A stretch of 64,000 nucleotides of DNA from Gelidibacter maritimus. Lineage in GTDB: Bacteria; Bacteroidota; Bacteroidia; Flavobacteriales; Flavobacteriaceae. The notes below the pieces were generated by a model, which was not told the DNA's origin, ran no database searches, and worked only from the letters and a program-made list of their open reading frames with translations. This document shows positions 9,529 to 18,001 of the stretch, one piece after another. The number at the start of each line of letters is the position of its first letter. Positions within the stretch are counted from its first letter, which is position 1. Both the position numbers and the translations under genes were made by a program. Location of the stretch: the NCBI RefSeq assembly GCF_014062315.1, contig NZ_JACGLT010000002.1:473007-537006 (forward strand). Direction: 5' to 3'.

Positions 9529-12500
9529 TCTCCTTTTTAAAATAGTCCTGTACCTTTTGTTTGTAAATTTGTTGCAAAGGTAAAGCTTGTCGATTTAATA
9601 TTTCAGTAGTATTAAAATATTCTTTAGCGGTAGGAATTTGATCGTTTATAGAGTTCTCAAACTGTTTAGTATTGGTATTGGATTCTCTTCTATTTTCTTC
9701 GCCCTGTAAGAACGTAGCATTTTCAAGTTTTAAAAGTTGATGCTGCAAATTCATCATCCGCTGCAGTGTTTGATTGGTAAACCCTTTATTGATCAAATCA
9801 GACTCAACGCTTTCCATTTGCTTCAATAACTGCTGTCCTTCTAAGCCATTGCCTAAATCTTTCAATTTCTCTTCCAAAGCCATTCTTAATTGTTGCTGTT
9901 GTTGGTAGATTCGATATAACTCGCCATTCATGTGCTCCGAAGAACTTTCACCCTCACCTTGTTGATTCCCTTCACTACCTTCCTTACCGTTATTTCCTGA
10001 GTCCCCCCCACCTTGTTCACCATCCATACCTCTACCGTCTTCATTACCATTACCATTCTTATCCTTGCCAGATTTATTCTTTTTCAAACCTTCTTCCATC
10101 TGTTTATTCAATTCTTCCTGGCTCATAATAATATCAGGTAATTGCATACCACCAGAACCTCCACCTTGTCCCTGTCCTTGCCCAGAACCATCACCTTGAG
10201 AAGGATTCATATCCGCTTCCATATTGTCTAACACATCACTCAAAAAATTAGCTAAATCGTTGGTTGCTGTCATGGTATACTGCTGAGTGGCCACACCTTT
10301 ATAAAGCATATTCTCAGAGAGCTCTTCCATAGATTTATCAATATTGAAAAAGACATCAGTAATCTTGGAATTTACATGTTCTGATAGTTTTGGTTGCCGA
10401 AGTGACAATGCAAAAAGACTATCATCAATATGCTCAAAATGCTCACGTAAACTACTTTGCCTGCGCAGAAATTTTCCATACTGATTATGATTAATTTGGA
10501 TGTTTTTGAACTGATCCATCAATTCCTCTTGTTCAAAAGAAAATAATAATAGGTTCTTTAATATCTGACGTAACATGGTCGCATCTTCCTGCATTTGTTC
10601 TTGACCTCCTGACATCATGGACTGAGCCATTTTAGAACTCATTTCCTTCATTTTTTTTGAGGCATCCTTCTGTTTTTTTTGTGCGTCCTTTTGTTTTTGA
10701 TTGGCATTGTTGGTGTCATTATTATCCTCAGCTTCCCTTTTCTTTTGAAGCTCATCAGAAGCATCCTGTTGATCCTTTTCTATTTCTTTTTCCAACGCTT
10801 TATCCTGAGGAACATCCAACGGCTTTTTTAATGCCTGATTTTCTTTCTTGAGATCTTCCAATTCCTTTTGAAATTCTTCAAACTCTCTATTTAATTCATC
10901 TTGCTTCTCCTTGGTATTGGTTTCCTTTTCTTCTTTAGATAATTGATCTTGCTTACCGGCCAATTTTTCAAGTACATGCTGCAATTTCTCAGCCTTTTTT
11001 GCAACATAATAACGTTTGGTCAACTCTAATAATTGCTGAAGACCCCTTTGTTTATTCTTATTTTGTTTAGCTAATTGATTTAATTTCTCCGTTAACTCTT
11101 CTCTTTGGATTTTATTTTGAAGCTGTTCAAGTTCCTTTAACAATTGCTCGTCCTTTTGGAGTTGTGCCTCATTGTCTTTTAAGCGTTCTTTTAAATCTTC
11201 CTTAAAGGGATCATTCTCGGTATTTTCAGGTTGAAAATCCTCAAGATTATCCTTAAGACGTTGGTTGAAATTCTGCATCATTTCCTCCTGTTGCTTTTGA
11301 CGCTTTATGAAATTTTCGAGTTTTTTCTTATCATTAAAATTAAGCTGTTCCTTTTCCTTTTGCGTTCTTGATAACTCTTCCAATTGCTTTTCTTGCAATT
11401 TCATTTTCTCAAACGAATTATCCAAGTTCTTGATGGTTTCACTTTGCTCTTTCAGCCGTTTTATCTCCTCTTCATCTTTAGTGAGTTTTCTATAAGTAAA
11501 CACCGGACTTTTTACGCTCTTAAAATTATGGATAGCATCATTATCAAAGACTTCAAAATACAATTCGTAAGTATTCCCCTCCTCTAATAGGATATTATTA
11601 GGAAATGCGGTGACAAATTCTTCAAAATTAGAAGTTGAAATGGGAAGAGTCTGAATTTGTATATTATCCTCATTTTCAGCAACATAATACACTAACTGTA
11701 ATCTACTCAGCCCATAATCATCACTGGCTTGACCGTAAAAATAAAGCGACTGATTATCGATCGTATCCCTTTCAACCTTAATATTGAGTTCAGGATACGC
11801 ATCTTTTATCACCTGAATACTATAGGATAAATTTTCATAATCTTTAAGATCTCGATTACTCGTGGCTATATTATAATCCAATCTTGAAAACAACCGTTTA
11901 GTGGCTTCAAAAGTATTGTTAGATTTCAGATCAAAATGTAAGGTATCCTTACTATACATTATAACTTCATCCGTAGCTTGGGTATTAATTTTCCAGGTCA
12001 CTTTAGTGCCTTCTGGAATTGTCGTATTTCCCGTGCTTTTTAAAGTCTCATCTACTCTATTGGTATATGAAGGGTAATCCAATACCATTTCAAAATTTAC
12101 TAAGGTGGGTACATTAACAACCTGCAATTGGTATGTTTTAGAGACCACTTTATTTGCTGAAAGTGTAAAAGAAATCGGATTTTTTAAACTTGGGAAAACA
12201 TATTCAAAGGCTCCCGGTTCGGTTTGCCTTAGAAAATAAGTTTCTCCTGAATAGTGAATTTGTGCGTTTTCTGGGATTAATTGACCAGCCGTCTTAATGA
12301 CCAATTTAAAGTCTTTATTCTCTATAGCTTGAAGGTTTTCATTAACCACAAAAAACTGAAAAGGGGCTGGCGGCTCATAAGCTGTTTTATAATTTACAAC
12401 ACGTTCATAGCTATCACTAAACCAATTAAAATGGCCGGTAATAAATGTCAAGACTAAAATAAGAACGGGAATTGCAGCATATTTAAGATACTTTACGTTC

Positions 12501-12946
12501 TTATTAAAATTTATAGCTAATTTGAAGGGAACGGGTTTCAATTCGGCCGATTTTTGTTCTATGCTTGCCAATAAAAGTTCGGAATGTTCAGAATTTTTTT
12601 GGAGCTGAAGCACATTCAACAATTTATCATTGACTTCCGGAAAGTGCTTGCCGATAATATGGGAGGCCTGTTCATAATCAATTCCTTTTTGAAGTTTAAA
12701 TAGTTTTGACAATGGCCAAAGAATAAATCGGACAAATAAGGCCAATTCTACCGCTATAAAGACCCAGAAAAGAATGGTTCTTGCCGTTGGTCCTAACCAC
12801 AACACATATTCAATAAATAAGGTGAATAAAAGATACAGCAAGCCAATGGCAAAAAATAAAATCGTGCCCTTGAGCAAATCGTTTATATAATAGCGCCTGA
12901 TAAACTGTTCGAGCTTGGATTGTATGCTTTTGAAATTGTTTAACAC
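9515..12946 (-). CDS. DUF4175 family giant coiled-coil membrane protein
   Basis: This 1143-residue protein has three hydrophobic segments in the first 170 residues (about 27-50, 57-80 and 150-170). A region of beta-rich, Ig-like sequence with PPAPFQFFVVNEN follows. A very long charged coiled coil (about 485-780, rich in K, E and Q) comes next, then a G/N/Q/S-rich low-complexity linker (about 915-1010) and a short C-terminal helical part. Size and layout match the DUF4175 family of Bacteroidota, whose function is unknown. It probably spans the envelope. The conserved placement ahead of ybeY and mnmG suggests an operon, but gives no direct clue to its job. Confidence 0.85.
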   Translation of the reverse strand: MLNNFKSIQSKLEQFIRRYYINDLLKGTILFFAIGLLYLLFTLFIEYVLWLGPTARTILFWVFIAVELALFVRFILWPLSKLFKLQKGIDYEQASHIIGKHFPEVNDKLLNVLQLQKNSEHSELLLASIEQKSAELKPVPFKLAINFNKNVKYLKYAAIPVLILVLTFITGHFNWFSDSYERVVNYKTAYEPPAPFQFFVVNENLQAIENKDFKLVIKTAGQLIPENAQIHYSGETYFLRQTEPGAFEYVFPSLKNPISFTLSANKVVSKTYQLQVVNVPTLVNFEMVLDYPSYTNRVDETLKSTGNTTIPEGTKVTWKINTQATDEVIMYSKDTLHFDLKSNNTFEATKRLFSRLDYNIATSNRDLKDYENLSYSIQVIKDAYPELNIKVERDTIDNQSLYFYGQASDDYGLSRLQLVYYVAENEDNIQIQTLPISTSNFEEFVTAFPNNILLEEGNTYELYFEVFDNDAIHNFKSVKSPVFTYRKLTKDEEEIKRLKEQSETIKNLDNSFEKMKLQEKQLEELSRTQKEKEQLNFNDKKKLENFIKRQKQQEEMMQNFNQRLKDNLEDFQPENTENDPFKEDLKERLKDNEAQLQKDEQLLKELEQLQNKIQREELTEKLNQLAKQNKNKQRGLQQLLELTKRYYVAKKAEKLQHVLEKLAGKQDQLSKEEKETNTKEKQDELNREFEEFQKELEDLKKENQALKKPLDVPQDKALEKEIEKDQQDASDELQKKREAEDNNDTNNANQKQKDAQKKQKDASKKMKEMSSKMAQSMMSGGQEQMQEDATMLRQILKNLLLFSFEQEELMDQFKNIQINHNQYGKFLRRQSSLREHFEHIDDSLFALSLRQPKLSEHVNSKITDVFFNIDKSMEELSENMLYKGVATQQYTMTATNDLANFLSDVLDNMEADMNPSQGDGSGQGQGQGGGSGGMQLPDIIMSQEELNKQMEEGLKKNKSGKDKNGNGNEDGRGMDGEQGGGDSGNNGKEGSEGNQQGEGESSSEHMNGELYRIYQQQQQLRMALEEKLKDLGNGLEGQQLLKQMESVESDLINKGFTNQTLQRMMNLQHQLLKLENATFLQGEENRRESNTNTKQFENSINDQIPTAKEYFNTTEILNRQALPLQQIYKQKVQDYFKKENDQL

Positions 12947-13499
12947 TGATTTGGTGATTATTTTAAAGATTTAGGTTTAGGGTAAATTAAGTATAAATAT
13001 ATAACTTACTAAACTACAATTTTATTTTAATCTGTAACCCTCTAAATATGATAAGCTTGTGTTAATTAAGAAGTGTAATTAATGAGCTTGAAATTGAAGT
13101 TGATGATGCTATTTCAAATGGTCTCATTGTGGTAAGGCTAGGTTAGGGTAAGGGCAGTCAAATACTCGTGTATATCAGTAACTGTATTTTTGCGTGCCAA
13201 GCCTTCTAATGCGCAGTGTGAAAACTCTTGGAAGTCCAAGTTAAAGATCAAGAATTTCTAGGGGTTTCCTATCGGCAAGAGCAGAAAGGCTAACTAAGTA
13301 GGTCAAAGAATTACCCTTTTAAATTTGATGCTAGCTTAGTGGTATCAAAACCAATGATGGAATAATTAACTAAACTTAGAATGGGTCTACGCATTTGTTT
13401 GTCCGAATCTTTTGTATTGGGGTGAAAGATTAGCAAAGGTCTGAACTTTGAACTCTAAACTTTGCTCTCGAAAACCTTGAACCTTGCTTCTTAAAAATC
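12947..13499. other. intergenic region upstream of gltX, no gene seen
   Basis: About 550 nt without a supported gene. Short open stretches on the plus strand (for example around 13070-13145) break off at stop codons within 30 codons and match nothing I recognise. The right part has the CTTTGAAC/CCTTGAACC-type low-complexity sequence common between flavobacterial genes. It may be a decayed gene. Confidence 0.5.
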
Positions 13500-13507
13500 T
13501 ATCTTTG
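13500..13507 (+). promoter_or_regulatory. putative -7 box of gltX promoter
   Basis: TATCTTTG matches TAnnTTTG, 21 nt before the gltX ATG. A TTGA at about 13477 could be a partial -33 element. Confidence 0.45.
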
Positions 13508-13528
13508 TAATACTAAATCCATTACAAA

Positions 13529-15040
13529 ATGACCGATCAAGTTCGTGTGCGCTTTGCACCTAGTCCAACCGGACCTTTACATATTGGTGGTGTCCGCACT
13601 GCCCTTTACAATTATTTATTTGCCAAAAAGCATAATGGTTCTTTTATCCTCAGAATTGAAGATACCGACCAAAACCGCTATGTAGAAGGTTCTGAACAGT
13701 ATATTATTGACGCTTTAAATTGGTGTCAAATTCCTTTTGATGAAGGTCCTGAACACAATGAGAAATTTGGACCTTACCGTCAAAGTGAACGTAAACATCT
13801 GTATCAGGAATATGCTGAAAAACTTATAGCTTCAGGCCATGCTTATTATGCCTTTGACACTGCCGAAAGTTTAGAGCATCAGCGGAAAAATCATGAATCC
13901 AAAGGAAAAACCTTTATTTATAATTGGCACAATAGAAAGCTTTTGCTCAATTCATTAGCGCTTTCTAAAGAAGAAACGCAAGCTAAGTTGGATGCTGGAG
14001 AAGATTATGTCATCCGATTCAAATCGCCTCAGGACCAAACTCTACATTTAAAGGATATTATAAGAGGTGAAATTACTATTGATACCAATATTTTAGATGA
14101 TAAAGTTTTGTTTAAGAGTGATGGCATGCCTACCTACCACTTAGCCAATATTGTAGATGATCATCTAATGGAAATCACTCATGTAATACGCGGTGAGGAA
14201 TGGTTGCCTTCTTTGGCCCTACACTATCAATTATACGATGCTTTTGGATGGGAAAAACCACAATTTGCTCATTTACCTTTGTTGCTTAAACCTACCGGAA
14301 AAGGGAAGCTAAGCAAGCGTGATGGCGACAAATTAGGTTTTCCTGTATTTCCTTTAGAATGGAAAGATCCTCAAACCGGCGATGTCTCCCGTGGTTATAG
14401 AGAAGACGGGTATTTTGCCGATGGCCTGATCAACTTTTTAGCACTGTTAGGCTGGAATCCTGGAACAGAACAAGAACAATTTAGTTTAGAAGAATTGGTT
14501 GATGCTTTTGAATTGGAGCGTGTCCATAAATCTGGTGCCCGTTTTGATCCCGATAAGATCAAATGGTTCAATCATCAATATATGCAACATCAAAATGACG
14601 ATGAATTAGCCGAAATCTTTCAGGAAAATCAGCCACAATTAAAAGCTATAGACCCTGGTTATATTGCATTGGTCATTGGACTCATTAAAGAACGTGCCAC
14701 TTTTATCAGCGATTTCTGGGACCTATCTTCTTACTTTTTTGAGGCACCACAAGTTTACGATGAGAAGGCTTTCGCTAAAGTTATGAACAAGGATACCCGT
14801 GAATTGATGAGCGAATTGGAGCAAGTAATTACCCATGTATCAGATTTTACGGTTAAGAACATTCAAACCGATGTGAAAGCCTGGATTGGTAAAAAAGGTG
14901 TCGGATTTGGTAAGGTGATGCAACCTTTACGACTAGCTTTGGTTGGTGCAATGCAAGGACCTGACGTATTTGAAATTATGTTTTTAATAGGTAAAGCAGA
15001 AACTGTCCAACGTATTGATAAATTGGTGCAAACCTTATAA
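13529..15040 (+). CDS. gltX: glutamyl-tRNA synthetase
   Basis: This 503-residue class I aminoacyl-tRNA synthetase charges tRNA-Glu. The HIGH-type motif is FAPSPTGPLHIGGVRTAL at the N-terminus, and the KMSKS-type motif is GKGKLSKRDGDKLGFPVF. FDEGPEHNEKFGPYRQSER is the usual active-site neighbourhood, and the C-terminal helical anticodon-binding domain starts about residue 330. A glutaminyl-tRNA synthetase is also encoded in this window, so this enzyme is likely to be discriminating. A TATCTTTG box lies just upstream. Confidence 0.97.
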   Translation: MTDQVRVRFAPSPTGPLHIGGVRTALYNYLFAKKHNGSFILRIEDTDQNRYVEGSEQYIIDALNWCQIPFDEGPEHNEKFGPYRQSERKHLYQEYAEKLIASGHAYYAFDTAESLEHQRKNHESKGKTFIYNWHNRKLLLNSLALSKEETQAKLDAGEDYVIRFKSPQDQTLHLKDIIRGEITIDTNILDDKVLFKSDGMPTYHLANIVDDHLMEITHVIRGEEWLPSLALHYQLYDAFGWEKPQFAHLPLLLKPTGKGKLSKRDGDKLGFPVFPLEWKDPQTGDVSRGYREDGYFADGLINFLALLGWNPGTEQEQFSLEELVDAFELERVHKSGARFDPDKIKWFNHQYMQHQNDDELAEIFQENQPQLKAIDPGYIALVIGLIKERATFISDFWDLSSYFFEAPQVYDEKAFAKVMNKDTRELMSELEQVITHVSDFTVKNIQTDVKAWIGKKGVGFGKVMQPLRLALVGAMQGPDVFEIMFLIGKAETVQRIDKLVQTL

Positions 15041-15131
15041 GTGGGTTGATTTCTAGTATAAAACGGAAGTTACAGTGGAAATATAGCTTAATTTAGTGTT
15101 TTACATTATCTCACCATTAAAAACCTATGTT

Positions 15132-16064
15132 ATGTTTGCCATTCCCTTTATTATCATTGGATTAATCATACTAATTTCTTCATTTTTTACTGTAAAGCAA
15201 CAATCAGCCGCCATAGTAGAACGTTTTGGAAAATTTCAGAGTATTCGGCATTCCGGTCTTCAGATGAAAATTCCGATAATTGACCGAATTGCAGGTAGAA
15301 TGAGCCTTAAAATCCAACAATTAGACGTGATTGTTGAAACAAAAACCTTGGACGATGTTTTTGTACGTTTAAAAATATCGGTTCAGTTTATGGTTATTTC
15401 CAAGAAAGTTTATGATGCTTTTTATAAATTGGATTATGCCCACGATCAGATTACAAGCTATGTATTTGATGTGGTACGTGCCGAAGTGCCTAAAATGAAA
15501 TTGGATGACGTCTTCGTTAAAAAAGACGATATCGCCATTGCCGTAAAAACCGAACTGAATGATGCCATGTCAGATTATGGCTATGACATCATTAAAACAC
15601 TGGTCACGGATATTGATCCAGACGCTCAAGTAAAAGCCGCAATGAATAGAATTAACGCTTCTGAACGTGAAAAAATTGCCGCACAGTTTGAGGGTGATGC
15701 CGCCCGTATCTTAATAGTAGAACGCGCCAAGGCAGAAGCTGAAAGTAAGCGATTGCAAGGTCAGGGAATTGCCGACCAACGACGTGAAATTGCACGTGGA
15801 TTGGAAGAATCAGTTGACGTATTGAACCGGGTTGGAATCAACTCTCAGGAAGCTTCAGCACTGATTGTAGTGACACAACATTATGACACGCTTCAATCTA
15901 TTGGAGAGCATGTTAATAGCAACTTGATATTGTTACCTAACTCTCCTCAAGCTGGCAGTGATATGCTGAACAACATGGTAGCCAGTTTTACAGCGAGTAA
16001 TCAGATTGGCGAAGCTATGAAAGAAGCAAAATTAAAGAAGAAAAATGAGGATAAAAACAGTTAA
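15132..16064 (+). CDS. SPFH/Band 7 domain protein (slipin/stomatin-like)
   Basis: I take the ATG at 15132, giving 310 residues, because MFAIPFIIIGLIILISSFF starts directly with the membrane anchor. An ATG 36 nt upstream would add twelve residues of unlikely sequence. The anchor is followed by the Band 7 domain (about 20-200) beginning TVKQQSAAIVERFGKFQSI, then an A/E/K-rich coiled coil (ERAKAEAESKRLQGQGIADQ) that drives ring assembly. Such proteins form membrane microdomain scaffolds and often modulate proteases. No protease or NfeD partner gene is adjacent. A strong terminator follows. Confidence 0.88.
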   Translation: MFAIPFIIIGLIILISSFFTVKQQSAAIVERFGKFQSIRHSGLQMKIPIIDRIAGRMSLKIQQLDVIVETKTLDDVFVRLKISVQFMVISKKVYDAFYKLDYAHDQITSYVFDVVRAEVPKMKLDDVFVKKDDIAIAVKTELNDAMSDYGYDIIKTLVTDIDPDAQVKAAMNRINASEREKIAAQFEGDAARILIVERAKAEAESKRLQGQGIADQRREIARGLEESVDVLNRVGINSQEASALIVVTQHYDTLQSIGEHVNSNLILLPNSPQAGSDMLNNMVASFTASNQIGEAMKEAKLKKKNEDKNS

Positions 16065-16180
16065 ATCTGAAGAGCAAAGGGCTTTGAATCAAAAATTCCA
16101 AAGGTTGGAATTTTGAGAATTGCACTTACATTTCTGCTTTCTTTAGACTATGGATAATTACAGATAAACTGAATATGAGG

Positions 16181-16211
16181 CCAATTCATAACTTATGAAT
16201 TGGTCTTTTTT
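16181..16211 (+). terminator. intrinsic terminator of the SPFH gene
   Basis: CCAATTCATAA and TTATGAATTGG form a perfect 11-bp stem with a 1-nt centre, followed by TCTTTTTTATT. It lies between the SPFH gene and the convergent small gene on the minus strand. Confidence 0.8.
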
Positions 16212-16212
16212 A

Positions 16213-16425
16213 TTACATACTACTCTTCTTATACTTCTTGACCAAAGCCTTTAAGCTGCTCAAATATTTGTTTAACGCTTCATTATCAACCTTAGCCTTC
16301 GGATCATTATCATTAGGAAGCGTCAAAGGCCGTTCATCTAAATATTTTTCAAGCTCTGGATAATTATCTTCAATATCTTTGGTAATTTCCATGATTTCCG
16401 ACAATATATTTTGTGATATTTTCAT
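16213..16425 (-). CDS. conserved small protein, function unknown
   Basis: This 70-residue acidic/helical protein reads as a real gene: it starts with an ATG, has no membrane segment, and contains EITKDIEDNYPELEKYLDE and a NEALNKYLSSLKALVKKYKK helix. I recall similar short proteins of unknown role in flavobacteria. It is convergent with the SPFH gene and shares the terminator hairpin between them. Confidence 0.65.
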   Translation of the reverse strand: MKISQNILSEIMEITKDIEDNYPELEKYLDERPLTLPNDNDPKAKVDNEALNKYLSSLKALVKKYKKSSM

Positions 16426-16556
16426 TTTTTAATGGGTTTTTCGAATCATTTAAACTACATAATCCGTTTGGGTTAACAAAATAATTATACTGATTTTAAA
16501 ATGGCTATACGTCTAAAACTAAAGATTAGACAACTCTTCTGTTTTATTGACATCAT

Positions 16557-16700
16557 TTATAATCGTTCAATCCAAGTACAAAATACTGCATGTTCTTCAT
16601 TGATAAGATGATCGTAGTTTTTGAACGCTAATCCGCAGCTTTTCAATTCATACCAAGTTAGCGATATATTACCACATTCAAGCTTTGTCAAAATTTTCAT
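16557..16700 (-). CDS. possible 47-residue small protein or gene remnant
   Basis: On the minus strand an ATG at 16700 opens 47 codons to a TAA at 16557. The product begins MKILTKLECGNISLTWYELK and ends AVFCTWIERL. The residue mix looks protein-like, but I recognise no family and see no ribosome binding site or clear promoter. It may be a real small gene or the surviving piece of a decayed one. Confidence 0.3.
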   Translation of the reverse strand: MKILTKLECGNISLTWYELKSCGLAFKNYDHLINEEHAVFCTWIERL

Positions 16701-16838
16701 AGCTCAGTCTATGGAAATCAAATAGAGCATCACCATACAAAAAAGTAACAACGCGCTCTATGCAATAGCATAAATTTAAATTGATATAGCAATAGTGCTG
16801 ATCAAGATAGGTTATAAAACAGCATTATATATCATCGG
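16701..16838. other. intergenic sequence left of the TPM gene
   Basis: No feature was recognised here. Together with 16426-16556 it makes up the rest of the roughly 410-nt gap between the small gene and the TPM gene. Confidence 0.5.
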
Positions 16839-17999
16839 TTACCAATGTCCACTAGCTCCGCCCCCACCGGACCTGCCTCCACCTCCAGAAAAGCTGCTAC
16901 GTGATGAAGAGCTTGATCTCGAAAATCCCGATGACCGCGATGAACGCGAATAACTTGAAAGACCTGATGATTTTGAAGCGGTTGATTGACGAAATGAAAG
17001 ATTTTTATTTATAAATCCATTATTACTTTTTAGGAGCGAAAGTTTAAAACCATTATTGTATCTCAGCACCATTAAAACCGCAATAAGAATAGGTAAGCCC
17101 ACTAACAAAACCCCAATCGTGATAAGAACATAATTCAAACTGAAGTATCTCATATCATTGACACTACTTATCAGGGTGTCAAAATTGATATAAAAAACGA
17201 CTTGTGAGAGCATCACCGAAAAGGCAATTAATGGTGCAAACGTAAATACGAGCCCAAAAATTAATGAAAAACAGATGCCGACAAACATAAAAGGAAATAA
17301 AAAAATACCTATTTCTCCAGAAAATAACCCTCTGAATAGGTTGACCATATCTTTAAAACCATTTTTAAGGAGAGGAAATCCTATAAATAAGAAGACAGTC
17401 AGAAATATTCCAAAAAAGAGAATAATCAAGAATTTTCCCCACCATGGTATCATCCGAAAATTATCATCTTCGTAACCAAATTCTTCAATATTTTCTGAAT
17501 CGATAAAATATTTTGGATCACTGATGATGCTAATAATTTCATCTGTCGCTAAGTCAATACCTTTAAAATACCGTTCCTTCTTAAATTCAGGAATCATGAT
17601 AGTTCTAATCAATCGAGAACTTATAGCATCCGTAATGATAGGTTCTAACCCATACCCAACTTCTATCCGTACAGCACGTTCCTCTGCAGCAAATAAAATC
17701 AGCAAACCGTTGTCTCTATCCAGCTGTCCAATTTTATTTTGTTCAAAAACCTGAAGCGCATAATTTTCAATGCTCTCATTACCCAGGCTTTCTATCGTTA
17801 ATACCACAATTTGATGGCTGGTTTCGGTTTCAAAATCGATCAATTTTTGCCTTAAAGAGCGCAATTGCTCATTAGACATGACATTTGCTTGATCAGTGCT
17901 AAATTCATGTAGTTGCGGATAAATTTGTTGTGAAAACCCAGTAGACTGGATGAACACAGACATCCACAAAAACAGAATGTAAGCTTTCAAGGGCATCAA
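16839..17999 (-). CDS. TPM domain membrane protein (YgcG/Psb32 family)
   Basis: This 386-residue protein has a signal peptide (about 1-24) and a TPM domain (about 30-160) with VVLTIESLGNESIENYA, NGLLILFAAEERAVRIEVGY and the GLEPIITDAI region. It is followed by three or four membrane spans (about 190-215, 225-260 and 285-315). The C-terminus is Ser/Arg-rich and ends in GGGGRSGGGGASGHW, the glycine-rich tail seen in this family. Known relatives include plant photosystem II repair factors and bacterial proteins of uncertain role. The stop of glnS lies 3 nt upstream of its start, so they are probably cotranscribed. Confidence 0.88.
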   Translation of the reverse strand: MMPLKAYILFLWMSVFIQSTGFSQQIYPQLHEFSTDQANVMSNEQLRSLRQKLIDFETETSHQIVVLTIESLGNESIENYALQVFEQNKIGQLDRDNGLLILFAAEERAVRIEVGYGLEPIITDAISSRLIRTIMIPEFKKERYFKGIDLATDEIISIISDPKYFIDSENIEEFGYEDDNFRMIPWWGKFLIILFFGIFLTVFLFIGFPLLKNGFKDMVNLFRGLFSGEIGIFLFPFMFVGICFSLIFGLVFTFAPLIAFSVMLSQVVFYINFDTLISSVNDMRYFSLNYVLITIGVLLVGLPILIAVLMVLRYNNGFKLSLLKSNNGFINKNLSFRQSTASKSSGLSSYSRSSRSSGFSRSSSSSRSSFSGGGGRSGGGGASGHW

Positions 18000-18001
18000 A
18001 C

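Noticed and set aside
9515..12946. Phage tape-measure protein
   Set aside because: The long coiled coil is suggestive, but the N-terminal membrane spans and the ybeY/mnmG setting match DUF4175, and no phage genes are near.
13070..13200. Degenerate gene upstream of gltX
   Set aside because: Open stretches are under 30 codons and match no family I recognise.
15096..15131. Upstream ATG for the SPFH protein
   Set aside because: It adds residues before the membrane anchor that do not fit the family start.
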